NCBI RefSeq assembly: GCF_020447315.1 | Contig: NZ_JAJADQ010000013.1 | Span: forward strand, 93,742-157,741 | Direction of reading: 5' to 3' | Source of the DNA: Hymenobacter nitidus | GTDB taxonomy: Bacteria > Bacteroidota > Bacteroidia > Cytophagales > Hymenobacteraceae | Length of the DNA: 64,000 nucleotides | Part shown: positions 36,720 to 45,048 of the stretch, in pieces | Layout: every line of letters starts with the position of its first letter | Numbering within the stretch: position 1 is the first letter of the stretch | Notes under the pieces: model-generated | Told to the model about the DNA's origin: nothing | The model's input: only the letters and a program-made list of their open reading frames with translations | Databases searched by the model: none | Position numbers and translations under genes: made by a program

Positions 36720-38342
36720 CTAATGCGGCATGTGGCTGATTTTTGCCTCGTCTAAGTCCAGCTGGGCTTCCTGGTGGCGCAGCATCTCTTCCTCGAATAC
36801 GTCTTCGTGGCGCAGCACAAACAGCTCCTCGCGCTGCACCTGCAGCACGTCGAGCAGCACTTGGTGGTAGCGCTGCAGGGCCAGGCGCTTGGATTCGTCG
36901 TAGTCGAGGGCTTCGAGCAGGTTGCCGGTACGCTGGGCTTCGGCCTGCATGCGGTGCTGCAGGGCGCTGATCAGCTCGTTTTCCCGAATATCGGTTTCGT
37001 AGTGCTGCGCTAAGTGGGCCAGGGCCACGCGGCGCAGGCGCAGGCGGATGCCCGCCTCCTGGGCTTCGGTTGGCATGCGCTCCTCCTGCTCGGCCACGCC
37101 GGTAAGGCGGATAATGGCCGGCAGCGTGAGGCCCTGGAATACCAGCGTCACCAGAATCACGACGAAGGTGATGAACAGAATCAGGTTACGCTGGGGGAAG
37201 GCCTGCCCGTTGCTCAGCAGCAGGGGCACCGACAGGGCCGAGGCCAACGACACCACGCCCCGCATGCCGGCCCAGCCGATAATCACGGGGCCTTGCCAGC
37301 CGGGGCTGACCTCGGTGGTACGGATGCTGCGAGACAGCCAGCGCGGCACAAACGCGGCCGGGAACATCCATACCATGCGAATCAGGATGATAATTACGCT
37401 GATAATGAGACCGTAGGTAATGGCCTGCCGCAGGGAGTAGGACCCCAGGCCCTGCACCGCCACGGGCAACTCCAGGCCGATGAGGATAAACACCAGCCCG
37501 TTGAGCACAAAGCCCACGCTGCTCCACACGCTGTAGGCCTGCAGGCGCGTATCGGCGTCGAACACGCGGTGGGAGTGGTAGGAGAGCAGTAGTCCGCCGC
37601 TGACCACGGCCAGCACGCCCGAAAAGTGAAACTCCTCGGCCAGCAGGTACATGACGTAGGGCGCCAGGAAAGTAAGGACCGTGTTGATGCTGGGCGTAGT
37701 GGGCAGGTAGCGGTGAATCAGGTAGAAGACCTGGGCCACCGCCAGCCCGATGGCCAGCCCCATGCCGCTGGCCAGCAGGAAGGAGGTGGCGGCCGCGTGC
37801 CACGAAAATGTGTTCGTTACTACCGCCGCCAGCGCAAAGCGGAACACAATCAGGCTGCTGGCATCGTTGATCAGGCTTTCGCCTTCCAGAATGCCCGTTA
37901 CCCGGCGCGGCACCTTGACGCCTTTCAGCACGGAGGTGGCGGCCACGGCATCGGGCGGGGAGATGATGCCGCCCAGCAGGAAGCCCAGGGACAGGGTGAA
38001 GCCCGGAATCATGGCCCGGCTCACGTAGGCCACGATGGTAGAGGTGAAGAACACCAGCCCGAAAGCCAGCAGGGCAATGGGGCGCTTCCACCGCCAGAAG
38101 TCCTGCCAGGAAGTGTCCCAGGCGGCCTGGTAGAGCAGGGGCGGCAGGAAAATCAGGAAAATCAGGGCCGGGTCGATGGTGATGGGCGGCAGCCCCGGCA
38201 CGAAGCTGAGCGCCAGACCGGCCAAAACCAGAAAGATGGGGTAGGAGATGCGCAGCTTCTGGCTCAGCATGACGAGCAGCAGCATGGCAAACAGCAGGCC
38301 CAGGACCAGCAGAATCGATTCGTGCAGGGCGTTATCGTGCAT
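36720..38342 (-). CDS. CPA1-type Na+/H+ antiporter
   Basis: 540 residues from MHDNALHESILLVLGLLFAM. About twelve membrane helices form the CPA1 exchanger core: LPPLLYQAAWDTSW, GGIISPPDAVAATSVLKGVKVPRR (with the ion-binding DAVA), LEGESLINDASSLIVFRFAL (catalytic ND pair), and GWAGMRGVVSLASALSVPL. A C-terminal cytoplasmic helical tail of about 120 residues follows (ERMPTEAQEAGIRLRLRR onward), rich in charged residues. It exchanges Na+ or K+ for H+ across the inner membrane for pH and ion balance. The ATG is chosen over an upstream extension because it precedes the first helix directly. Confidence 0.93.
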   Translation of the reverse strand: MHDNALHESILLVLGLLFAMLLLVMLSQKLRISYPIFLVLAGLALSFVPGLPPITIDPALIFLIFLPPLLYQAAWDTSWQDFWRWKRPIALLAFGLVFFTSTIVAYVSRAMIPGFTLSLGFLLGGIISPPDAVAATSVLKGVKVPRRVTGILEGESLINDASSLIVFRFALAAVVTNTFSWHAAATSFLLASGMGLAIGLAVAQVFYLIHRYLPTTPSINTVLTFLAPYVMYLLAEEFHFSGVLAVVSGGLLLSYHSHRVFDADTRLQAYSVWSSVGFVLNGLVFILIGLELPVAVQGLGSYSLRQAITYGLIISVIIILIRMVWMFPAAFVPRWLSRSIRTTEVSPGWQGPVIIGWAGMRGVVSLASALSVPLLLSNGQAFPQRNLILFITFVVILVTLVFQGLTLPAIIRLTGVAEQEERMPTEAQEAGIRLRLRRVALAHLAQHYETDIRENELISALQHRMQAEAQRTGNLLEALDYDESKRLALQRYHQVLLDVLQVQREELFVLRHEDVFEEEMLRHQEAQLDLDEAKISHMPH

Positions 38343-38443
38343 CAGAGGAGGAGGGAAAGGCAAGACACCGGCCGGAAGGTAGCAGCTCAGCGGCACAATG
38401 GCTATGCACCCGGCCCGGAAGAGCTGCTTATCTTGCCCCGCGC

Positions 38444-39388
38444 ATGGCCGACCTTTCCTCCTACCTCACCCGTTTCCGCAAGCTCAAAACCAGCCGCCTC
38501 GGCGGCGAAGAAGCCCCCTACAAGCCGGCTCTGCTGCTGGCCGTGCTCGAAGGCATCGAATCAGGCACGATTGAGGGCAATCAAATCATCATTACCCCCG
38601 AGCTGCTGGCCGCTTTCCAGAGCAACTGCCGTGACCTGAGCACCTCGGGCCGGTTTCGGGCCAACAACTTTGCCCTGCCATTTTACCACCTCACCGGCGA
38701 GAAGTTCTGGCACCTGCACACCCACTTCGGTCAGCCCCTGGTGCTCACCGCTTCCGGCTCGCCCCGCAGTCTGGGCCATTTGCGCCAGGTAGTAGCCTAC
38801 GCCGCCCTCGATGCCCCGCTGTGGCTGCTGCTCCAGGATGCGGCCACCCGCCAGCTGTTCCGCAACGCGCTGCTGGAACGCTACTTTTCCCAAACCCGCT
38901 TCCGCTACCGCCCCGGCGCTGGCCCCGAGACGCTGCGCGACCTGGGCCAGCAGATGCTGGAAGAGCCCGTCGCCGTGTACCAAACCCACCTCAACCTCGC
39001 CGACGAAGTGGAAACCGCCGTGCGCAGCGCCGTTTTCAAGCGCGAAGTGCTACGCGTCTACAACTATACCTGCGCCATTTCCGGCCTGCAGCTTATCAGC
39101 ACCGGCACCAGCGCCGTAGCGCCCCTGCTCGACGCCTGCCACATCGTGCCCTGGTCCGTCAGCCACGACGACACCATCGGCAACGGCCTGACCCTAACGC
39201 CTACCCTGCACCGCGCCTTCGACCGGCACCTCATCCGCATCGACCAGGACTACCGGGTGCGCGTAGCCGACACCTTCCGCGAGCTGCGCGGTGCCGAGCA
39301 TGGCCTCTTGCAGTTCGAAGGCCAGAAGCTGCGGTTGCCGGAGCGGGAGGAGTGGTGGCCGCGGCAGAAGGGGTTTGATGAGCGGTAA
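38444..39388 (+). CDS. Stand-alone HNH endonuclease (restriction-like)
   Basis: 314 residues. The N-terminal two thirds (YLTRFRKLKTSR, YKPALLLAVLEGIESGTI) resemble the helical domain found in putative HNH restriction endonucleases. The C-terminal HNH motif is intact: LLDACHIVPWSVSHDDTIGN followed by GLTLTPTLHRAFDR, with H233, N247 and H256 as metal/catalytic residues; a preceding YTCAISG supplies one Cys but no full zinc site. No methylase or DNA-binding partner is adjacent, so it may act as a type IV-like nuclease against modified DNA or as a domesticated enzyme. Divergent from the antiporter gene. Confidence 0.87.
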   Translation: MADLSSYLTRFRKLKTSRLGGEEAPYKPALLLAVLEGIESGTIEGNQIIITPELLAAFQSNCRDLSTSGRFRANNFALPFYHLTGEKFWHLHTHFGQPLVLTASGSPRSLGHLRQVVAYAALDAPLWLLLQDAATRQLFRNALLERYFSQTRFRYRPGAGPETLRDLGQQMLEEPVAVYQTHLNLADEVETAVRSAVFKREVLRVYNYTCAISGLQLISTGTSAVAPLLDACHIVPWSVSHDDTIGNGLTLTPTLHRAFDRHLIRIDQDYRVRVADTFRELRGAEHGLLQFEGQKLRLPEREEWWPRQKGFDER

Positions 39389-39501
39389 AACAATGGCCCG
39401 GCGTAGGGCCACGCTACGCTTAACTCACTTAAAAACAGCACTGAGAATATACTAGTCGATAAAATCTATATTTAGCCAGGCGCTTATCCGGCTATGCCCT
39501 G

Positions 39502-39741
39502 CTAAGAGCCCGTAAAGTGGCGGACCAGGGCCCACGCAGAGGGAAACGTGGGAAAAAGGCAGGGCTGGACGTATTCGAGCAGGCTCCGCGGCACCAGGTG
39601 TCCCGCCCCGACCGGGTAGTTTCCCGCCTGCTCCGGTGGACGGCTGTTGTTGATTAATCCAGGCTTTTCCGAACTGGTGCCCCCGGTAATTTTCTGGCTT
39701 CTCCTCTTCCTGGCTATCCGCCCCCTGCGAAGCCGCGGCAC
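39502..39741 (-). pseudogene. Possible remnant coding segment
   Basis: The last 43 codons of this frame read protein-like (NYPVGAGHLVPRSLLEYV, LFPTFPSAWALVRHFTGS) with regular G/C third positions before a stop, but the front half is poor and an overlapping frame is also open. It may be the decayed 3' end of a gene. No family recognised. Confidence 0.25.
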
Positions 39742-39856
39742 ACGGGGAGCAGCTGTTGCCCCGGACCAGGCTTAAGGGAGCAGTAGTTGTTTCGTCTGTT
39801 CTGCTACACCGGCCATCGTGCGTGGGCTTTTTGCCGCCTGCCTTTTTCGCCGTTGC

Positions 39857-40027
39857 CATCCTGAGCGGCGCGGAGCAGAGTGAAGAACCTTGTCACGCCC
39901 GCGCAAGCCGTTGTTCGGTCACTTGTTCCTATCGGGTAAGTTTCTTCGCCAGCGTACAGCAGAAGGGCGACTGGCATAGGGCGTTGTACAGAACCCCCGG
40001 ATGCTTTGCTCGCGCTCCGCTTGACGT
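39857..40027. repeat. Palindromic interspersed repeat
   Basis: The left end (ATCCTGAGCGGCGCGGAGCA) and the complement of the right end (GTCAAGCGGAGCGCGAGCAA) are imperfect inverted copies flanking about 110 bp. The ATCCTGAGC...GAAGAACCTT wording resembles repeats I remember from many Bacteroidota chromosomes. Only one copy is in this window. Confidence 0.5.
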
Positions 40028-40235
40028 TCCTGCTGCCTCGGACCCATAGCCTGAGTTGTATTGTAGCGCAGGCTTGGCTTGAAAGTAAAACCTCAATTAA
40101 TACCAATAATCTTAGTCAAAGGTGGCGGGCTGATAATGGGTCATTTTAAAATTAGAGCCGTAGAGAGAAATATTTGCCAATATGATTAGTTATTGCTAAT
40201 TAGCTTGGGTAAAACCTTGCTCTGAATTTCTCGCT

Positions 40236-40937
40236 ATGGAAACCGCCCGTACCAGTGTCTTTATCAGTTACAGCCACGCCGACAGCCATTGGCGTGAAAT
40301 GCTGGCTATTCATCTGCACCCCCTCATGCGCGACCAGCATGTGCAAATCTGGAGCGACCGGGATATTCGGAAGGGGGAGCGGTGGCAGGACCGGATTCGC
40401 CGGCAGCTGGCCCAGGCCAAAGTGGCTATTTTCCTCGTCAGCGCCGACTTTCTGGCCTCCGACTTCATTCACGCCGAAGAACTGCCGCCTCTGCTGGTAG
40501 CGGCCGAGCAGGAGGGAGCCATTCTGCTCTCCATCATCGTGCGGCCCTGTGCCTTCCAGGATTCTCCGCTCAGTAGTCTGCAGGCTGTGAACAACCCGAG
40601 CCAGCCCCTGTCGGGCATGAGCAAAACCCAGCGCGAGCGGGTCATGCTCAGCGTGTACCAGGAATTGCGCGACGTGTTCAAGCCCCCAAGCGCCCCGGCC
40701 AAGCTGTCGGCGGGACGCTCGGCCAATGCTGGCACTGCACCGGTAGGCGAAGCCCTAGTCAAGCTGAAAAGGAAGCGGGCGGGCAATGATTCTCCCGCTT
40801 CCGGGGCTACTGCTGCGCCGAAGCCGATGCCCCCGATAGTGGCTGAACCTCCGCCGAAGCCTGCTACGAAATCAGCGGCCAAATCCCCGGCCAAAAAAGC
40901 GTCGACCCGGCCTATGAAGCCGCGGCCTGATAAGTAA
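40236..40937 (+). CDS. TIR-domain protein with basic Pro/Ala/Lys tail
   Basis: 233 residues. The TIR domain (about 1-125) starts SVFISYSHADSHWREMLAIH (BB-loop region IWSDRDIRKGERWQDRI), continues AKVAIFLVSADFLASDF and IHAEELPPLLVAA, and ends IIVRPCAF. In bacterial immune systems TIR domains cleave NAD+ or make signalling nucleotides. By eye the residue aligned to the SARM1 catalytic Glu is Gln51, so enzymatic activity is uncertain. The tail from about 140 is disordered and basic (KLKRKRAG, KPATKSAAKSPAKKAS). No partner effector or sensor is adjacent. Ends at a strong terminator. Confidence 0.88.
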   Translation: METARTSVFISYSHADSHWREMLAIHLHPLMRDQHVQIWSDRDIRKGERWQDRIRRQLAQAKVAIFLVSADFLASDFIHAEELPPLLVAAEQEGAILLSIIVRPCAFQDSPLSSLQAVNNPSQPLSGMSKTQRERVMLSVYQELRDVFKPPSAPAKLSAGRSANAGTAPVGEALVKLKRKRAGNDSPASGATAAPKPMPPIVAEPPPKPATKSAAKSPAKKASTRPMKPRPDK

Positions 40938-40954
40938 GCTCAGATTACTAAGCA

Positions 40955-40994
40955 CAGCAAAGGCCCCGCTGCATGAGTAGCGGGGCCTTTGCTG
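40955..40994. terminator. Terminator after the TIR gene
   Basis: A perfect 16-bp stem (CAGCAAAGGCCCCGCT with complement) around an 8-nt loop. Able to act on both strands. Confidence 0.85.
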
Positions 40995-41458
40995 TATTTG
41001 GGTACGCGTAGAGCGGAGGCGGGGCTTACCGCGCTAACTATTATTCGCGTCGTCAATCTTGCCGCCGTCGTTGGCGGTATTTGGTGGTATTCTGAGTGTG
41101 GTGCTTGGCCTGGGTTTCGTTGCTCCCCGTTCCGAGGCTGAGCTGCGTACCGCCGTAAAGTACCACGGTGGCCTGGCGGCCACGCAGCAAACCAGCTGCA
41201 ACCCGGTTCAAGGCCCTCCTTCTGGCCGTCGACGCCCGCCGGGTAGCCGTACAGATGCCTAGGTGGTAGAAAGTTATGATGAAAGTAGCCGCCCGCCGCG
41301 CCACCCTAGTGGATTAAGCCAGGTAGCCCTACCGGTGCAAGCCACCGTCCGTCCCGGACTATCTAGGGCGGGCGGGTTTGTTTTTGGGATGGATACGGAT
41401 GCCAGCCAATATTTATGCTTGCAACGCCTCAGACGAGAAATAGTATTCTTTGCCGCTA
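40995..41458. other. Intergenic region with possible structured RNA
   Basis: No convincing gene. A minus-strand frame at 41053-41304 is open but composition-driven. The second half holds the hairpin cluster annotated separately at 41289-41385. Confidence 0.4.
41289..41385 (+). ncRNA. Possible structured RNA with nested hairpins and T-run
   Basis: CCGCCCGCC (41289-41297) pairs with GGCGGGCGG (41367-41375), and CTAG (41306-41309) with CTAG (41363-41366). Inside are three back-to-back perfect 4-bp hairpins: GGTA/TACC (41322-41333), GGTG/CACC (41334-41346) and GTCC/GGAC (41347-41359). A T-rich stretch follows the closing stem. This could be a small RNA or riboswitch-like fold, or simply an elaborate terminator. 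No known family recognised. Confidence 0.3.
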
Positions 41459-41725
41459 TTAGCAGGGAATGCCGTTGCGCTTGTAGATGGTTACTCCGTT
41501 CGGGCCCTTGCAAGCATGATACCCTGGCCTGATCGTTCTTTTTTCCGCTACCAATGCCTCTCGACTTTTAACAGTGCTGCTGACCGGAGAGGCTCTGAAG
41601 GATAGTTCCTCAATTTCCATATCGGCAAAGTCTGGATGGCTGGCCATAAAGGTTTCCATGATTTTGGTGAGGGCCTTTAGGGCACTAAGCTGTTTTTTCT
41701 CTACTTGTGTCATGTGGGTGGCCAT
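41459..41725 (-). CDS. Small protein with Cys-containing C-terminus
   Basis: 88 residues (a second in-frame ATG four codons later is also possible). The first half is helical and charged (EKKQLSALKALTKIMETFM, ADMEIEELSFRASP); the C-terminus turns basic and ends GYHACKGPNGVTIYKRNGIPC, with two cysteines and the last residue a Cys. No signal peptide. It begins 34 nt after the Ig-like lipoprotein gene on the same strand, so it is probably the last gene of that operon. A leader-plus-core precursor peptide is conceivable, but no modification enzyme is seen nearby. Family unknown. Confidence 0.6.
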   Translation of the reverse strand: MATHMTQVEKKQLSALKALTKIMETFMASHPDFADMEIEELSFRASPVSSTVKSREALVAEKRTIRPGYHACKGPNGVTIYKRNGIPC

Positions 41726-41759
41726 TCAGGGATGAAGAAAAAAAGAAGGGTAAGGCAGA

Positions 41760-42509
41760 TTATTTTCGGTAGAGGAAAACCCGGGTGCTGGCCGCCAGAT
41801 CGGGGGGAGTATTGAGGGCGCTGCTGGTCGTTGCCGTAATTGTCAGGTATCCCTGATAGTCGATGCCGCCGGGCGAATACCGAATACGGGCTACGCCGTT
41901 GGCATCGGTTCGGGCTTGTCGGATGTTGTTCACGAAGGACCCCGCCGTGGCCTGCGGACCGGCGGGGTTACTAGGGTAGGTCGCATCGAATGTGACCAGC
42001 GTGCCGGCACTCGGGCGTCCGTCGGTGCTGCTAAGCGTGGCAGTAAGCAGCAGCTCATTGGTAATGCTGTTGGAAACCGCGAAAGAATCAACGGAGACGG
42101 TGATTCTAGTAGGATAGACGCGCGCAAACGTGACCTGTACTTTCGGGTTGGCCTCCACGCCATAGGTCTTGGCCGACACGGTGGCAGAGCCTTCACTCGG
42201 GCTGATCAGCTTGGCCGTGGCCACAAAATCAGCGGCGGCCTCCGTTCGCAGGCTGTCGCCCTTACCCCCTACGAAAGAACCCAGGGTAGTTCGGAAGACG
42301 ACTGTGCGTTTGGAGCGGGCGGCATCCGAGGAAATCCGGGCCCGGATTTCAGTTGGCGTAGTGCCGTCCGCAAGCCCTGTCAGCGGAGTGCCGGTGTGCT
42401 CCAGCTGAACAAGGTCCGGGCTCGGGTTATCATACTTATCAGGCTGGTAGCAGCCGGTACTCAGCAGGCTTAGCACTACTACGAGACTATATCGAACGAC
42501 TGTTTTCAT
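41760..42509 (-). CDS. Lipoprotein with Ig-like (Big_1/invasin-type) domains
   Basis: 249 residues from MKTVVRYSLVVVLSLLSTGC, lipobox LSTGC. Two Ig-like domains follow: the second has the Big_1 signature of invasin-type proteins, with NELLLTATLSSTDGRPSAGT, LVTFDATYPSNP, GSFVNNIRQARTDANGVARI and YQGYLTITATT. Such domains build rods that hold adhesive or enzymatic heads away from the membrane. The ATG overlaps the stop of the upstream gene (ATGA), so the two are translationally coupled. Surface exposure is inferred. Confidence 0.82.
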   Translation of the reverse strand: MKTVVRYSLVVVLSLLSTGCYQPDKYDNPSPDLVQLEHTGTPLTGLADGTTPTEIRARISSDAARSKRTVVFRTTLGSFVGGKGDSLRTEAAADFVATAKLISPSEGSATVSAKTYGVEANPKVQVTFARVYPTRITVSVDSFAVSNSITNELLLTATLSSTDGRPSAGTLVTFDATYPSNPAGPQATAGSFVNNIRQARTDANGVARIRYSPGGIDYQGYLTITATTSSALNTPPDLAASTRVFLYRK

Positions 42510-44842
42510 AGCTTGAACCATGAACTGATACCGCCAAAAAGTTCTTTTAAATCGAGGTCAACAGATACGCCGATGAAGGGGGAAACCTGCACAGGGCGGT
42601 CAGTGGAAAGCGGGTTGGGGTCAATAGCCTTAAACCAGACGCCTCCGGTCGTCACCCGCAGGTAGTTATTCAGGCGGTAGCCCAGGCCGGTGAGCAGGCT
42701 GCTTTTATTAAAGAAATCTTCGCGCCGGCCCGTAATTGCCAACGACCGAAGCGTAATTCCCGACACAAAGGACAGGTGGTGCCAGAGCGTTTTATGCGAA
42801 ATTAGGCGCCAGGGAATATGCTTGTCTATCGAGCGAAAACCGATATTAAAGCCCAGGTACGGGGAGAAATCCTTGGGTTTAAAGGACTGCTCGAACGCCT
42901 CCCGACGGTCGAAGAAGACCACAAAGCCGAAATCAGGAACGATGCGAAACTTGTTTTCGGCCACCAGGTCCAGAACGGAGCTGGAGCCGCTGCCAGTAAG
43001 CACCGTTTGAGGAGCGAGTAGGTTTGAAATGAGCAGCTGTCGGGACTTGGCCTCGGTGGCAAGCACCTTGTCCAGGGGAGTGGCAACCTCCCGCAGGCTT
43101 GCGGTATACAAGTTGGTACTAGTAAGTAGGGCATCGAGGGCCGTAAGGTGTGCGGGACTCAGAAGGCGGACCTTCTCGATAAATGCAATGGCCTCGGTGA
43201 GGCGGGTAATGCTGGCTTTTAAGTTTGCCTTCCGGGTTTCATAGTACGTGTCGTCATCAGGGCTTGCGTGTTTGGTGAGGTCATCTATTGACAACAGCCC
43301 GCCCGCTACCGCATTGCGGCGAGTCGCATCGGTTTCAGCCAGTAGCGTCAAGGTATTCATCAGATTGTCGCGGGCGGTCAGGTCCTTGATTCCTTCTTTT
43401 GCGCAGGGGCAGGTCACCGCTTTTTCCATACAAAGTGTAAGGGCAGCGAGATTAAAAGTGGGTGCCGCCCACACAGCCCCCTCAACCATGCACTCGATTA
43501 ATTCCTTTTGGGTCTGTATGATGGTGTAGTTACCCATGATGCTGGTGCTGGGCTCCAGCCATTTGCCATCATTCACTCTGGCTTTGGGCACTGCCTCGAA
43601 CAGCATTCCTTTTCGGGATGATTTTAGCGTGCCTACCTCCAGCAGATGCGGGTTGCCCAGGTCGTCGTAGGCCAGTGCCTGCAGTTGGTAGGAGGCATCT
43701 ACATCCAGATTAATGGGTTGGCCATAAGTATCAAGGATGTTCAGGCTCAAGTGCCCCTCCGGGTCGATTCGGGGAGTAAGATCGGCATTTACCGGGTTGG
43801 TAGAAATAAACCGGCTGCCAAAAGTAATGTCCTGCGTGATAGTTGTATAGCGTGGCGACTTGAAGTTCTGCAAGCTGTCCAAAGGTTTAACCGCTTGGGT
43901 AGAGGGAGTGAAAAAGAGGCGGTATTGCACCACGGCCGCCGCAGTATCAGAATCGTAGAGGCTGGGAGTGTGCGAGTGGTAAGTGTCAAAACTTACTTTG
44001 AATGCATATAGTGCAGCTACGAACTCGTTAAACCCTTCGAAGCTGGCCAGGGTGTTGTTGGGATTGTTCTGCCGGGCCGTGATATTTTGGCGATGCAGTA
44101 GCATGGCTTCCTCCAACAGCCCCGCATCGGCGGGCAGCTGCTGGCTTTTGAATACCATAGCACCGATTTTTAGGAGCTGCTTGGCATCGGCATCATTATC
44201 GGCTAACAACTTAATCCGGTACTCCCGATTCGGCTCCAGGGGCGGAATGCGAAGGGTAACCTCAGTAGATTTGCCTTTTGGCACTGCCGCAAGAATAGGA
44301 TGCGCATAGTAAACAGCTCCACCCTGGAAGGCCTTGAAGCTAACATTTCTCTTTTCGATTTTCCGTCGGCTCGTATCCGGAAAGGACGTTATATATTTTT
44401 CGTAGTCCGCCTGGGTAGGTTTTGGGGATGGGCTAAGTTTAACGAAGTGCTCATACGACACTCTGGCTCGGGCAGCCTGACGCTCACTTTCTTCCGGAAA
44501 AGCTTTTAAGTACAGGCGGTAGTCACGACGGGTGAGCTTCGTTTTCCCGTCTCGGTCTATGGGCTCGATAATGAACGAGCGAACGGCTGGCTTGCCGGGT
44601 AGGACATATTTTAATAGAAAGCACCGGTCGAAAGGCATGGCTTTCGTCGTGGCGAACACCAGCGTATCGGTGTCTATCTTATCACCAGCCGCACAGTAGG
44701 CACCCTGCGGGGTAGTAAAGAACTGAGCCTGTACCGGTGGACAGGAAGATGCTATAAAGATTATTATCAGGCTTATAATGAACCTGTGGCAGAATGGTTG
44801 GTATTTCAAGGAAGTAATACTGAGTTGTAGAGTGTCGACCAT
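42506..44842 (-). CDS. Large outer-membrane-like protein of an unrecognised operon
   Basis: 778 residues. A signal peptide-like segment (about 20-39, SLIIIFIASSCPPVQAQF) follows an N-region MVDTLQLSITSLKYQ. Residues 40-290 look like beta domains mixed with charged helices; a fibronectin-like stretch (TEVTLRIPPLEPNREYRIK) is present at about 190-210. Around 480-560 is a Cys-rich helical section (CMEKAVTCPCAKEG). The last 150 residues alternate as in an eight-stranded or larger barrel (FVVFFDRREAF, YLGFNIGFRS, LSFVSGITLRSLAI, LLTGLGYRLNNYLRVTTGGV, ISSWFKL), ending in the aromatic/Leu typical of barrels. First gene of the operon. No family recognised. Confidence 0.75.
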   Translation of the reverse strand: MVDTLQLSITSLKYQPFCHRFIISLIIIFIASSCPPVQAQFFTTPQGAYCAAGDKIDTDTLVFATTKAMPFDRCFLLKYVLPGKPAVRSFIIEPIDRDGKTKLTRRDYRLYLKAFPEESERQAARARVSYEHFVKLSPSPKPTQADYEKYITSFPDTSRRKIEKRNVSFKAFQGGAVYYAHPILAAVPKGKSTEVTLRIPPLEPNREYRIKLLADNDADAKQLLKIGAMVFKSQQLPADAGLLEEAMLLHRQNITARQNNPNNTLASFEGFNEFVAALYAFKVSFDTYHSHTPSLYDSDTAAAVVQYRLFFTPSTQAVKPLDSLQNFKSPRYTTITQDITFGSRFISTNPVNADLTPRIDPEGHLSLNILDTYGQPINLDVDASYQLQALAYDDLGNPHLLEVGTLKSSRKGMLFEAVPKARVNDGKWLEPSTSIMGNYTIIQTQKELIECMVEGAVWAAPTFNLAALTLCMEKAVTCPCAKEGIKDLTARDNLMNTLTLLAETDATRRNAVAGGLLSIDDLTKHASPDDDTYYETRKANLKASITRLTEAIAFIEKVRLLSPAHLTALDALLTSTNLYTASLREVATPLDKVLATEAKSRQLLISNLLAPQTVLTGSGSSSVLDLVAENKFRIVPDFGFVVFFDRREAFEQSFKPKDFSPYLGFNIGFRSIDKHIPWRLISHKTLWHHLSFVSGITLRSLAITGRREDFFNKSSLLTGLGYRLNNYLRVTTGGVWFKAIDPNPLSTDRPVQVSPFIGVSVDLDLKELFGGISSWFKL

Positions 44843-45048
44843 TAGAATAGGAAAGGCATGTTATTTACCTGGTCTTGTCCTAGGGAAAGGATCAAATTCA
44901 AATCTGCCCGTTTTATTCTCGCACAGCATCAGTGCTGTCACTGAATATTGATAAGATAATATTAATAAAACTACATGTAGGCAACTCCCCAGCATCTTCC
45001 TGCATCTACCCCGCCAGACCCCAACCCCAACCCCAACTCCTTACTTCC

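Larger units (their letters stand above)
39389..40235. other. Long intergenic region with remnant and repeat
   Basis: No intact gene. A possible minus-strand remnant lies at 39502-39741 and a palindromic repeat at 39857-40027. The last 100 bases before the TIR gene are AT-rich, as expected for a promoter region. Confidence 0.5.

Noticed and set aside
39452..39859. A 135-codon minus-strand frame overlapping the remnant
   Set aside because: Gly/Pro/Arg-rich and lacks codon bias; the other frame at 39502-39741 looks slightly better, but both are doubtful.
41053..41304. An 83-codon minus-strand frame after the TIR terminator
   Set aside because: GTG start, Arg/Thr-rich product without recognisable features; kept only as part of the intergenic description.
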